From NCBI RefSeq assembly GCF_032362555.1, contig NC_083517.1, forward strand, positions 1,074,001 to 1,138,000: a DNA stretch of 64,000 nt. Reading direction: 5' to 3'. Positions 45,601-56,211 of the stretch are shown here, one piece after another. How positions within the stretch are numbered: the stretch's first letter is position 1; every line of letters starts with the position of its first letter. The DNA is from Amyelois transitella. Taxonomy: Eukaryota; Arthropoda; Insecta; Lepidoptera; Pyralidae. The notes under the pieces were generated by a model. The model saw only the letters and a list, made by a program, of their open reading frames with translations. It was not told the DNA's origin and ran no database searches. The translations under genes were made by a program, and so were the position numbers.

Positions 45601-48600
45601 GCGGGCGGGTGGTCATTGTACTGCCCGTGCCAGGGACTGCAGGGGCGGTTGCCGAGGCGGTATCCTTCCTGAAACGCTACGAGACTGTCTGCCTCGCCCG
45701 GGACAGGAACACAGCGCTCATTGTCGTTATTGTGTCGTGGACTGAGGTATTTATTTATACATATATATATATATATAATCACGTCTGTATCCCTTGCGGG
45801 ATAGACAGAAACGGCAGTCTTGAAAGACTGATAGGCCACGTTCAGTTTTATGGCTTGATGATAGAATTGAGATACAAATAGTGACAGGTTGCTAGTCCAT
45901 CGCCTAAAAGATTACCAAGTTTATAAGCTTATCCCTTAGCCGCCTTTTACGACATCCAGAGGTGGAGTGCTCCTATTCCTTTTTATATTGGTGACGAGAA
46001 CCACACGGCACTAGTGACTTCAAAACATCTATACTAATATTATAAAGCTGAAGAGTTTGTTTGTTTGAACGCGCTAATCTCAGGAACTACTGGTTCGAAT
46101 TGAAAAATTATTTTTGTGTTGAATATACCATTTATTGAGGAAGGCTTTAGGCTATTTACGCTGCAACTATAAGGAGCGAAGATATAATGGAAAATGTGGA
46201 AAAAAAAACGGGGAAAACTATTCATCCTTGAGGGCTTCAATGATGCCCAAAATGACGGTTTCTGTGGCGCAGCGGTAGTACGCTTGACTGGGACACCGGA
46301 GGTCCCGAATTCAAGGGTATGATGAGAAACAAACTTTCTCTGATTGGTCTGGGTCTTGAATGTTTATCTATATATAAGTATTTATCATAAAATATCGTAT
46401 TGTTGTAATTAAGGACGTCCTGGTAAAGGGTCAGGTCAAAAGTACCCGAAACCGCCGAGCTTGCATGAAGAGAGTTATGAATGTGGATGAAGCAAAGGAA
46501 GTATGCAGGGATCGTGGCAAGTGGAAAGAGGTAGTCTCTGCCTACCCCTCCGGGAAAGAGGCGTGATTTTATGTATGTATGTATTGTTGAGTTAGAATCT
46601 CGTAACACAAGGCACGAACTTACTTTGAGGCTAACTCAATCTGTGTGTATATAAAAAAATAAAAAAAAAAAACTATTCCGCGCGGGCGAAGTCGCCGGCA
46701 CAGCTAGTTAGTTGCAAATCAAACAAATCTCTTTGAACAGGGCGCCGAAGACGATTCCACTATAACCGCCCCCCTCCGCTCGAGTTTATCAGCGCTTCAG
46801 CAGAAGCACAATACTGCTAGACTGGAGCTGGTGAGCATAAAGGCGGCGCGGCCGGCCGGCGCTGGGGACGCCGAGGCGGGCCGGCGGAGCGCCAGGGCTG
46901 CGCTGGCGGGCGCGCTGCCGCGGCTGGCGAAGGACGCGCTGGTGCTGGTAGCCGCGCCCCATATGGAGTTCAACGAGGAGTTCTTGAACAGGGTACGTCT
47001 TCAATTGTTTAAACATACGGTATTGTAATGTCTGTGTCGCTTGCGGGGTAGACGGAGCGAACAAACTTGAAAATATGCTCGCAAAATTTCATGAGAATCG
47101 GTCAAGCCGTTTCGGAGGAGTACGGGCACGAACATTGCGACGCGAAAATTTTCTTTCTTTAAAACTATCACAGTGAATCCCAGAGTTGCACAAACGATGA
47201 AATGAAGGGTCTGAACGATGATGTATGGAACCACCTCAAATGATATACCTTAATAATCTTTTCATACATACATATGATCACGTCTATATCCCTAGCGGGG
47301 TAGGCAGAGCCAACAGTCTTGAAAAGACTGATAGGCCACGTTGAGCTATTTGGTTTTAAGATAGAATTGAGATTCAAACAGTGACAGGTTGCTAGCCCAT
47401 CGCCTGAAAGAGGAATCCCAAGTTTATGAGCCTATCCCTTAGTCGCCTTTTACGACATCCGTGGGAAAGAGATGGAGTTGTCCTATTCTATTTTGTAATG
47501 GTACCGGGAACCACACAGCACTTAACAAAATCTTTTCAGCAGCATTCATCTAATCTAATATATTTAAACGAGCAATTCTTGTGTATATATAATCAGGATC
47601 TCGGAAACTGCTCCAACGATTTTCATGAAAGTTACAGATAAGGGGCTTTTCGGCTCAAGGAATCGATTTATCAAGGTCCTAGGTTCGAGAAAAGCTCGGT
47701 TCCCAAGATATATAAACATTTTAAAAACCGCGTTTTAATAAACTATATCAACGCCATCTATAACGCTATCGTTCTATCAAAAACAAAAATCCGAGCAAAG
47801 CTCGGTCAACCAGCTACTATCCAATAACATCCTCAACCTTTGATTTTTCAGGTGCGCATGAACACGATAATGGGCGAGCAGTGGTTCCTGCCCGTGGGGT
47901 TCTCCCGCTTCGCCCAGTACCAGCACCCCGGGTTCGTGGACGAGAACGGGAACAAGCCGCAGGTCAACACGGGCCGGTTCCAGCTGCACGCCGCTCCCGT
48001 GCTCTCCTTCTACAGGAAGGACTATGACTCGGGTAAGGTTGAGTGTGCGAAGTGATTGCTAACCGATATATATATATTAAATATATATACAGGACAAATT
48101 ACACAGATTGAGTTAGCCTCGAAGTAAGTTCGAGACTTGTGTTATGAGATACTAACTCAACGATAATATATTTTATAATAAATACTTATATAGATAAACA
48201 TCGAAGACCCAGACCACTCAGAAAAAGTTCATTTCTCATCATGCTCTGACCGGGATTCGAACCCGGGACCTCCGGTGTCGCAGACAAGCGCACTACCGCT
48301 GCACCACAGAGGCCGTCAAGATGTTTTCCTTCACCGTCGATGCTACTACGGTGAAAGAAAACATCGTGAGGAAACCTGCACATTCAGGCGACGAATGTGA
48401 TGATCCATATTATGGAATAAGATTTCCTGCAAAATAACTAGTTCTACATTCATTCATGTTTTTTTAATATAGACAATGTGCATTCGTTCATGATTTAGAT
48501 TTAAGACATCTATATTTGTATATTGACGACCGATGAAAATGCTGCAGTGTAGCTTGTTCCGCCGCTTCTTCTACACATGCGCTTTGGAAGCGGTAGTACT

Positions 48601-49458
48601 TATAAACAGATTTAAGTGATGTGACGTCAATAAGTGCTAACTTGTATCCAATTTTGAAATTTAGATTTAAGAGATCTATATTTGTATATTGACGTCCGGT
48701 GAAAATGCTGCAGTGTAGTTTGTTCCGCCGCTTCTTCTACGCATGCGCTTTAGAAGCGGCAGTAGTTAAAATTCGATTTAAGTTATATGACGTCAATTAG
48801 TGCTACCTTGTATCTTAATTTTGAAAATAAATCTATTCTATTCTGATTTTTTTAAGCACTACCCTGTGTAATTAAAATTTGAATCCAATCACCAAGCCCG
48901 GTAGGTAGCTGAACCTTTTAGTACTTTAAGACTGTTGTCTCCGCCTACCCCGGGAATAAAGATGTTTTATATGATCGATAATGTCGTAGTATGTATGTTG
49001 TTTTAACAAAAAAAAAAGTAAGTATCACGTAAATATTATCAGACATTACTAATAATATATAATTGAACGCATGCGCTTTGGAAGCTGTAGTAGTTATAAT
49101 TAGATTTAAGTTATATGACGTCAATTAGTGCTACCTTGTACCTTAATTTTGAAAATAAATCTATTCTATTCTAAACAATGTCTCTCCTATTACAGCGGCA
49201 GCGGAGAGCAACTCGCGCGGCGAATCAGACTGGACGAGTATAGAATCGCTGCTGACCCGTTCGTCTTTAAGGTGTATACGAGGTCCGGAGCCAGCTCTCA
49301 TTCTGTCAGCTCGAGGTCCGCCGTGCGGGGACAGCGGCTCGCAGGACGACAGGCGGCACTGCCTGAGGCAGCTGAGAGATGAGGACTTTTCAACCTTGGC
49401 CCTAGGAGCCAAACACGCTTTAGCAAGGTTGTTGCTGGAGACTGAGGCAGCCGTATGA
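39645..49458 (+). CDS. CHPF: Chondroitin polymerising factor (chondroitin sulfate synthase 2-like)
   Basis: Ten exons: 39645-39906, 40311-40676, 42377-42663, 42945-43096, 44044-44149, 44354-44497, 45522-45746, 46741-46992, 47852-48032, 49196-49458 (TGA). They encode about 745 residues against roughly 775 in human CHPF. An N-terminal anchor (FFLLGLVLGLWVALVAV) fits a type II Golgi protein. Family landmarks: LADNYLEEYDFFFLVSDATF, SVSQDIYMG, LVPVPYVTESGRV and NRVRMNTIMGEQWFLPV. The protein works with chondroitin synthase to extend the GlcA-GalNAc chain. Neither DXD site is visible: SDATF replaces the first, and AAPHMEF stands where active enzymes have DVD. This fits a non-catalytic partner. Intron 2 holds a mariner. 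GC-rich exons 4, 6 and 8 contrast with AT-rich introns. Confidence 0.92.
40885..42208 (-). mobile_element. mariner transposon, ~1.32 kb
   Basis: Bounded by TA and imperfect inverted ends (left TACTCTGTCAAGAAAGTAG; right, reversed, CATTCAGTCAGAAAAGTAT). Contains one transposase gene. It lies in intron 2 of CHPF in the opposite orientation. Confidence 0.85.
40938..42031 (-). pseudogene. mariner transposase with one frameshift
   Basis: Two overlapping open frames, 42031-41354 and 41390-40938, together cover a full mariner transposase. They contain the N-terminal helix-turn-helix region (DLPRSGRPSTSATE, SVSHESIRTIL), first catalytic D in VTGDETWVYE, second in WILHHDNAPSH, and third in YSPDMAPADFFLFPKLK. 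Thirty-four residues separate the last two aspartates, the D,D34D spacing of true mariners. The frames meet near 41380-41395, where a one-base loss puts the reading out of register just after MLTVFFDY. ATG could be at 42031 or at the in-frame MDKNIEQ start (42010). Otherwise little decay is seen. Confidence 0.92.
43120..43390 (+). repeat. 30-bp minisatellite grading into TCTCTTCATC repeats
   Basis: Intron 4 of CHPF begins with three to four copies of a 30-bp unit (TCTTCTCACTTCATCATTTC...), period 30 from about 43130. Shorter degenerate CT-rich units follow. Strong pyrimidine strand bias. Confidence 0.85.
44505..44790 (+). repeat. (CATA)n / CACACATCATGA compound microsatellite
   Basis: Alternating CATACATACATA and CACACATCATGA units immediately after the donor of CHPF exon 6. 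It then runs into a reverse GTGCCG-SINE (44796-44950), so the array probably grew from that element's (CATA)n tail. Confidence 0.85.
45766..46011 (-). repeat. GTGCCG-family SINE copy
   Basis: ATATATAATCACGTCTGTAT to GAACCACACGGCAC, starting about 20 nt after CHPF exon 7. Confidence 0.85.
46020..46250 (-). repeat. Dispersed repeat, GGGCATCATTGAAGCCC family
   Basis: Reverse copy: TATACTAATATTATAAAGCT ... GGGCTTCAATGATGCCC. Confidence 0.75.
46253..46650 (+). repeat. tRNA-derived SINE split by an RTE 3'-end insertion
   Basis: Head (TGGCGCAGCGGTAGTACGC, B box degraded) lies at 46253-46396 and tail (GTATTGTTGAGTTAG ... CTCAATCTGTG) at 46581-46650. The 175-bp RTE insert 46406-46580 is flanked by GTATTGTTG on both sides. 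Confidence 0.88.
46406..46580 (+). mobile_element. RTE LINE 3' end with 9-bp target duplication
   Basis: GGACGTCCTGGTAAAGGGTC through GAAAGAGGCGTGATTTTATG and (TATG)n, flanked by GTATTGTTG (46397-46405 and 46581-46589). Confidence 0.88.
47263..47816. repeat. GTGCCG-SINE (-) followed by GAGCAAAGCTCGGTC repeat (+)
   Basis: SINE 47263-47521 (head reads CACAGCAC). Second family 47553-47816 ends GCAAAGCTCGGTCAACCAG, 35 nt before CHPF exon 9. Confidence 0.8.
48088..48316 (-). repeat. tRNA-derived SINE, full length
   Basis: Reverse copy: AGGACAAATTACACAGATTG to CTACCGCTGCACCACAGAGG with an intact B box (GATTCGAACCC). Confidence 0.9.
48478..49185 (+). repeat. Three copies of the GAAGCGGYAGTA dispersed repeat
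   Basis: Copies at about 48478-48660, 48662-48845 and 49070-49185 share GACGTCAATTAGTGCTACCT and end AAATAAATCTATTCTATTCT. The first two are adjacent and head to tail. The last ends just before the final CHPF exon. Confidence 0.8.
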
Positions 49459-49940
49459 GATTGTAGAAATAAAAGTTTGATATAATGATACGATTTTTGT
49501 TTTATTGTACTTCATTTGTGTTAACAACGTCTATACTAATATTATAAGTGCCGTGTGGTTCCCGGCACCATTACAAAAAAGAATAGGACCACTCCATCTC
49601 TTTCCCATGGATGTCGTAAAAAGCGACTAAGGGATAGGCTTATAAACTTGGGATTCCTCTTTTAGGCGATGGGCTAGCAACCTGTCACTATTTGAATCTC
49701 AATTCTATCACTAAGCCAAATAGCTGAACGTGGCCATTCAGTCTTTTCGCGACTGTTAGCTCTGTCTACCCCGCAAGGTATATAGACGTGACCATAAGTA
49801 TGTATGTATGTATGAATAGAAATTCGTTCGGGCTTAATCTTAACATAAACAACAAAAACGTAACATCAAAATAACAATCATTTACTTAAACAAAAATAAG
49901 TTTTATCTAAACTAACACGGTTAATACTAACGAAATGCAC
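49459..49940 (+). other. Intergenic between convergent CHPF and SCO1; holds one SINE
   Basis: Contains a full GTGCCG-family SINE at 49548-49814 (head GTGCCGTGTGGTTCCCGG, tail TATGTATGTATG). The rest is AT-rich 3' flank. Confidence 0.8.
49468..49473 (+). terminator. Poly(A) signal of CHPF
   Basis: AATAAA 10 nt after the TGA stop. Confidence 0.6.
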
Positions 49941-52900
49941 TCAAAACCAGCTGGGCTTCTTCGCAGACTGGTACTTCTGTATGTTGACCAGCATGGAGTC
50001 ATGGATCTCCTTAGCGTTCCTGTTCTGTCCATAATAGTCCACAAACTCTCCGTCTGGGTCTACCAAGTAGATGATTATTGTGTGGTCGACCTACAAAAAA
50101 TAATAATTACTTTCTTATAGCTGTCTCACTCTCTTATCCTGGCGCGTGACTCTCTGCCATTAAGCGTCGAGGCCTGGGGTCAGCTTTCCTACTTCTCTCT
50201 TTCCACTTCTATCGGTCTACCACATCTTCAGTTCTAAGACAAGATTGGCAGGCATGTTATCTTTCGCGGAGTCAAGCTAGGATTTCTTTGGTCTACTACT
50301 ACTAGTCCTCAAAGCAAATAAAAAGCACTCAAAGCTAAAGCAAATAAATATTCTATTCTATTCCTCCCCGTGCCTGGCAAAGGCGCATGACCAAACAATT
50401 AATCCCTGCAGGCTTCCACAAGTTGTGACCGTACCAGCGCAGAGGACCCTCTTGCAATTTATCACCTATGACACTGACGTGACTGCACAAGGCAAAAAAG
50501 CATAAAACAAGCTGTACTCTGTATAGTTTTATTCATTCATTCATATGATCACGTCTATATCCCTTGGGGGTAGACAGAGTCAAGAGTCTTGAAAGACTGA
50601 TAGGCCACGTTCAGCTAATAGGCTTACTGATAGTAGTTTTATTCCTGAATGCAATTACTCATTTCGCTTTCATTTTTAAGTGACGCATGGATTTCACTAA
50701 ATTTAACCAAGATACAAAAATCGCCACCCTTACTACACCTTTGTAGTTATAAATACAGTATTATTATCTCATTTATACAGTATGTATTGATTTTATCAAA
50801 CTAACAAAACATTTTAAAAAAAATACGGTATAATTAAGAACAACTGCCTTTTTTTTTAATCGGTTTAAAATGACAAGGACAGAAAATCGCAGGTGACACA
50901 AAAAACGCAAGGCGCGTTTACCATGGTATGTAAGTATATTTTGTGCGACAGACAAGAGTTAGTTAAATAAAATATCATGAAATATACTTACAATATAATC
51001 ATTATCAACGTCTTCTGGTCCAGCGCTGAAGTACACCCGGTATGACCGACACGCTTTCTGCACTTGATCATGCGTCCCTGTCAGTCCCAGCAGTCTTGGA
51101 GAGAATTCTTTGCAGTATCTAGAAAGAGGGTCAGGTCAATAGTACCCACAAGTTTGCATGAAGAGTGTTATGAACGTGGATGAAGCAAAGGAAGTATGCA
51201 GAGATCGTGGAAAGATGTAGTCTCTGTCTTCCCCTCCGGTGAAAAGGCGTGATTTTATGTATCTCATCTTGCGGGGCAAACAGGGCTTTATTTTCTCGAA
51301 AAGTCTCAGAATGCCTAATTTGGCTGGATGGCATCAGAGACGGCGTAAGACGTGGGCGGTTTTGACCACCGCTCACTGCCTTGCGTCTCATTGCCGAATT
51401 TTTTTAATCTAAATAACATGACAATGTTTTTTAAAAATCAATACAAGTAATACTTCATTATAATTATATATAATAATAAAACATTCATACTACCATTTTT
51501 TTAATAAACTTTCTTTGAATTTTTATAAAAATGATAGTATACCACCATCAATGGGCTTCACAAATGGTATCTTGCCCACACTATGTCCAGGCCTTGCGCC
51601 GAAACTGGATGGCATAATGATGGAATTGAGATTCAGACAGTAGCAGGTTGCTAGGCTAAATTGCAACTTTACACGCCTTTACCATTGAGTTGAGCTTCAC
51701 TTTATGTTTCTTATTGTCTTATCATACCTCTTTCTCTATTCTAGTTAACCAGAAAGAGAGAGAGACATACAACATTAAGATCAAAAATATTTGTAATGTA
51801 TACATACATATTGTCACGTCTATATCCCTTGCGGGGTAGACAGAGCCGACAGTCTTGAAAAGACTATATTTCCCGTTCAGCTATTTGGCTTAATGATGGA
51901 ATTGAGATTCAAATAGTGACAAGTTGCTAGCCAATTGCCTAAAAAAAATTCCTAAGTTATTGTAATGTATATGTATACATATGTAATATTTTTTAAAGGG
52001 AATAAAGATATTTTGTATTAAAAAAATGTGACAACAACTTACTTTCCAACAATTTCGGGAGTGTCTCTCTGTGGGTCTACTGATATGAAGAGAGGCTGCA
52101 GTGGCGGTGCCGAGGGTGTGTTGTCTGAAACCATTTATACAGACAATCAAAACAACATACTTTAGTGGTAGGTACACAAAGTAAGTTGGAACGCTCAAAA
52201 GCAACAGTTATGTTTTCTCTCGTCCATATTTCTATTCTAAATTTGGATAATTGTGAAGTTGACGTTGTTGAAGAAAATGTTGCAGTGCAGTTTGTTACCG
52301 CCTCTCCTACACTGACGCTTTGGAAGCGGCAGTATACTTAGTTTTAATTAATTTATTTGACATCAACCAATGTTGTGAAACCATACGTTTTGACAATTAT
52401 TAAGCAATATGAAGTATCCTATTATCATGAATAAAAAATTTTGAATTTCAGTTTAAAAGCTAGATTGTATAGGAATTGAGATAATATAAATGAGCAGTTG
52501 CTAATGCTTTCCTTGTTTAATTAATTTTTAAAAACATAAAGTGCCCGCCCACATACCATGCATATTCACAACTTCAGCTAATTTCTCCAACTCGTCTGGA
52601 CATATATCAGGACAGTGTGTGAACCCAAAATATATTAGAAGCCATTTGCCCAAGAAGTCCTTGCTCTTTACTACTTTGCCCTGAAATAATAGATAAAATG
52701 TGGTTATATGAGTTTTCATATCAAGAAAAAAGTACTTGTAAACAAAATTAGGTTTTTTTAACAAGAATTTACTTAACGCATATAAAAGAAATTAGGTTTC
52801 CAGAAGCTCCAATATAGTCAAAAATTTATAAAAATAATTTATTATAATAGAAAAATCACCTCTGAGTCCACAAGTTCAAATTCTCCACCTATTTTAGCTT

Positions 52901-53135
52901 TCCCTAGCTGCCTCTTCCTCTCGCGATCCAAAGCCTCCTGCTTTTCCTTTCGCACGTACATCATGAACCCAGTGAGGCCACTCCCTACCAATGCTATTGC
53001 AGAGAGAGATTTCCACGTTACAGGAGCCATAAAATTCTTTTTCGGTCTTTTAGGCGGCACGGCACATTGTCTTATTGTTGATGTCGAAAACGCCCTTATA
53101 AGAACATTAACCCTATTTCGTAAAATGGAATTCAT
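49941..53135 (-). CDS. SCO1: SCO1, mitochondrial copper chaperone for cytochrome c oxidase
   Basis: Five minus-strand exons: 53135-52860, 52680-52557, 52124-52043, 51118-50992, 50090-49941. All phases agree, giving 252 residues. Order: a basic mitochondrial targeting start ([19 protein letters not shown]), one membrane segment ([18 protein letters not shown]), then the thioredoxin-like SCO fold. Copper ligands are visible as the C-x3-C pair in [10 protein letters not shown] and the later His in [11 protein letters not shown]. Further family landmarks are [28 protein letters not shown] and [18 protein letters not shown]1 delivers copper to the CuA site of COX2 in the inner membrane. The C-terminus (KKPSWF) is somewhat shorter than in vertebrates. 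It starts 564 bp from the divergent cuticle gene. Confidence 0.95.
50530..50645 (-). repeat. GTGCCG-family SINE, tail part
   Basis: ATTCATATGATCACGTCTAT to GGCTTACTGATAG, in the last SCO1 intron. Confidence 0.75.
51124..51262 (+). mobile_element. RTE LINE 3' end, diverged
   Basis: GGGTCAGGTCAATAGTACCC through AAGGCGTGATTTTATGTAT. It starts six bases from a SCO1 exon, on the opposite strand. Confidence 0.8.
51800..51960 (-). repeat. GTGCCG-family SINE, head missing
   Basis: TACATACATATTGTCACGTC to GCCTAAAAAAAATTCC in a SCO1 intron. Confidence 0.8.
52262..52445 (+). repeat. GAAGCGGCAGTA dispersed repeat
   Basis: AATGTTGCAGTGCAGTTTGT ... TGGAAGCGGCAGTATACTTA ... ATGAATAAAAAATTTTGAAT. Intron of SCO1. 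Confidence 0.75.
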
Positions 53136-53699
53136 TTTAACGTTAAAGGAATTATTAGTTGCAATAGTAAATTTATTATCGAAGAAGCCGGTTTATCAGT
53201 TTTATTTCATTTTTACTATTTCCCAATGTATTGATAATGTTCATAATCTCACGCTATTTTGACGTATCAGACAGCAATGACAGTGACAGCACAAAATTAT
53301 GCACTATAAAAAAGTATTCAAAATTATTACTTACTAAAAGGTTTTAAAATAGGTTAATACACATAATAAAGAATTTCTACATGACATTGACTGTATTACT
53401 TACCTACGTATATTAAATAAATTGTTTTGAATGATTTTCAAAGGTTACTGTGGTCGATTCCATCACGCACAAACCACTGATGAAACCGAAAAGAACTAGG
53501 TAACTAGACTTGACAAAAAATCTTTCGAAATAATTATAAACTTTGTTGGTCGTGCGCTCAGATAATGAAAAATATTAAGGCGTTGAAACCACAACCGCAT
53601 TGGCACCGCCCTTCGGCTATAGTGCGGGCATAAATAGCTCAGCTGCAAGCACCATCACCCCAAATAGTTCCCGACCATCAGACTGTAAAACGATCCAGA
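53136..53699. other. Divergent promoter region, SCO1 / cuticular protein
   Basis: About 560 bp between the two start codons with no repeat recognised, unusual for this window. It should hold both promoters. The cuticle side shows a TATA-like motif (separate entry). Confidence 0.6.
53629..53636 (+). promoter_or_regulatory. TATA-like box of the cuticular protein gene
   Basis: GGCATAAATAGCTC lies about 70 nt before the ATG, a normal distance for a TATA box with a short 5'UTR. Cuticular protein genes commonly have such promoters. Not tested. Confidence 0.5.
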
Positions 53700-56211
53700 A
53701 TGTGGACTATATTTTTTGTAAGTATATAAGTACTACCAAAAATATTTAAATTTTTTAGGCTTGATCTGAACATAATTGAAGTCTGATTTGGATTCAATTG
53801 TGGATGTGGGCCGTATGCAGTTTTTCGGTTTTACCTGCTAAGTTCACAGCTATATTTCCCTCCTTCTAACTCGGATGTTAACCAGAAAAATAAAAAGAGA
53901 GTAATGTTATGACATAACCATTTTCGACGGCCTCTGTGGCGCAGCGGTAGTACGCTTGTCTGTGACACCGGAGGTCCCGGGTTCGAATCCCAGCCAGGGC
54001 ATGATGAGAAAAGAACTTTCTCTGATTGGCCTGGATCTTGGTTGTTTATCTATATAAGTATTTATTATAAAATATAGTATTGTTAAGTTAGTATCTCGTA
54101 ACACAAGTCTCGAACTTACTTCGAGGCTAACTCGATCTATGTAATTTGTCCCGTATATATTTTTTTATATTACCTGAAATGAAATTGGTCCTTCGGGCCG
54201 GATATTAAAAAGAACATTTAAAGATGACTTAACGTCCAAACTAATCCAACTTTTTTAATTCTGTAATAAAAACTAAATATCTGCTTTAGATATTTATCTT
54301 TTATTACATTCTCAAACTTTATTACGTTTCAGTTAACGGTGGTAACATGGATGACTTTTTGGTCAAGTACTTCAGCTCAAGAGTACTTACCCCCCAAAAT
54401 AGGCAACGGTTCAAAGAAACCAGCAATAGAGCCAACGGTGAGTATACTTTTGTTATTGTTTCACGTAAACCATGTTGAAGAGAAGCCTAGGGTTCATATG
54501 TGACGTCAATAAGTGATGCCTTGTATCCAATTTTGAAAATAAATCTGTTCAATTCATCTTCACAATACTTAATGTCACGTTAAGAAGGTAGTAAATATAT
54601 CGTGTAAGGTGAGGTCTCATTGAAATACCTAAAAACTAATTTGTCCGTTCCTAGGTATAAGTAAAGTTGCCATTTTAAATTTTCCATTCTGTTCAAAACT
54701 GTTCGTACTAATGTGTTATAATAAGCTATAACAATATAGTCTAAATCGCGCAAGCAAAGATTTCACGAATTGGAACATATATACAACCTCCGACACAACA
54801 TCGTCTGTCGCGCGGTTCCCCAGGCATAACACCTAGCCTGGCGGAAAATCTTCCCTTTGTGGCCGACCGAACTATCGCACCCGCTACATTTTTTTTTTTA
54901 ATTTTGCCCTAATCCAGCCTTCTGTCTCTCCAGCTACCAGCTAACTACGACTTCTCTTACGACGTCCAAGACAACACTGTGAACCTGGACTTCGGTCACA
55001 ACGAGAAGAGGAAGGACGACCGTGCAACCGGCTCCTTTCACGTCCTCCTACCGGACGGCCGGATGCAACTTGTCGAGTACGAAGCGGGGCCGGACGGGTA
55101 TAAGCCTCAGGTACGGCTCCTTTTATATATAAGTATACTAGCTGTGCCCGCAACTTCGTCCGCGTGGAATTGTTATTTCGGGCATCATTAAAACCCTCAA
55201 GGATGTCAATTTCCCCCGTTTTTTTTCACATATTCCATTATTTCTTTGCTCCTTATAGTTGCGGCGTGATGTTATTAGCCTAAGGCCTTCCTCGATAGAT
55301 GGTCTATTCAACGCAAAAATAATTCGACCAGTAGTTCCTGAGATTAGTGCGTTCAAACAAACAAACTTTTCAGCTTTATAATATTTGTATAGGTAAATAA
55401 AACTTTTTTTAGGGCGATGGGCTAACAACCTGTCACTATTTGCATCTTAATTCTATCGTTAAGCCAAACATCTGAACGTGGCCTATCAGTCTTTTCAAGA
55501 CTGTTGGCTCTGTCTACCCCGCAATGGATAAAGACGTGATTACATGTATCTATAATCAGACTTCGTTCCTGGATTTCTGCATAATTGTTCCGCTTCACAT
55601 TCATTATTCATGCAAATTCTTGGGTTTCGAGTAGATACTCTTGACATGTCTATTTGGCATGAGTCAGCACGTGCCCGACTTGAGCGATGTCACAAGGGAG
55701 ACTAAGGATTACCGTGCCAAGTCATTCTGCCATACGGCCTGATGTAGTTTGTCGAGTACTTACGAGGCAGGTCCGGACGGGTTCAAACCTCAGGAAAATT
55801 CTTAACAACTTGGTTGAAGGCAGAGACGAGATATACTTATTATAGTATCTACACGATTTTATTTTGAAAAACATGCTCATCTCTACAGGAACAAGTGGAT
55901 GTTACTAATTGTACCTTGCCAATAAACGTCAAAATCACTTGAGTTTGGTAATTGCCATTGAAAATTACTTAAAGATTTTAAACCTAAATAGCTAATCTTG
56001 TTAATTCATTGTTCTCTTTCTGCAGATAATGTACATGGGAACAGCAACGTTTCCTACCCCTGGGGGTGACAAATTCGACGGGTACCACTACAATGCAGCG
56101 TCTAACAGGCAGAGCGTCCGGCAGGCAGCGCCGCGGGGGCCGCCCCGGCAGCCGCCCACCGCGCCGCCGCCTGCGCCCGCGCCGCCAGCGCCGACTAACG
56201 CTACGCAATGA
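53700..56211 (+). CDS. Rebers-Riddiford cuticular protein (CPR)
   Basis: Four exons: 53700-53717, 54333-54437, 54934-55110, 56026-56211 (TGA), all phase 0, giving 161 residues. The first exon is only six codons (MWTIFF). The intron inside the signal peptide is a known hallmark of insect cuticle genes. The signal peptide probably ends at STSA before QEYLPP. Exon 3 carries the chitin-binding RR consensus: NYDFSYDVQD, FGHNEKRKDDRATGSF, VLLPDGRMQLVEYEAGPDG, YKPQ. The tail is proline- and alanine-rich (PPTAPPPAPAPPAPT). The protein should be secreted and bind chitin in cuticle. Assignment to RR-1 or RR-2 is unsure. Poly(A) signal AATAAA at 56356. Confidence 0.92.
53928..54156 (+). repeat. tRNA-derived SINE, full length
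   Basis: TCTGTGGCGCAGCGGTAGTA and GGGTTCGAATCCCAG to GTAATTTGTCCCGTATAT. Intron 1 of the cuticle gene. Confidence 0.9.
54740..54888 (+). mobile_element. Solo LTR-like element, 5' truncated
   Basis: Shares TATATACAACCTCCGACACA and GCGGTTCCCCAGGCATAACA with the 28875 copy and ends CCCGCTACA. It ends 45 nt before cuticle exon 3. Confidence 0.8.
55138..55550 (+). repeat. GGGCATCATT repeat then GTGCCG-SINE tail
   Basis: 55138-55396 (CTAGCTGTGCCCGCAACTTC to TTATAATATTTGTATAG), then 55400-55550 (GGGCGATGGGCTAACAACC to GATTACATGTATC). Confidence 0.8.
55688..55794 (+). pseudogene. Decayed duplicate of cuticle exon 3
   Basis: Contains TTGTCGAGTAC, GGTCCGGACGGGTTCAAACC and TCAGG, matching the end of exon 54934-55110. 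Weaker similarity extends upstream (GATTACCGTGCC, CCATACGGCCTGATG). The donor is lost and the frame broken. Confidence 0.8.
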
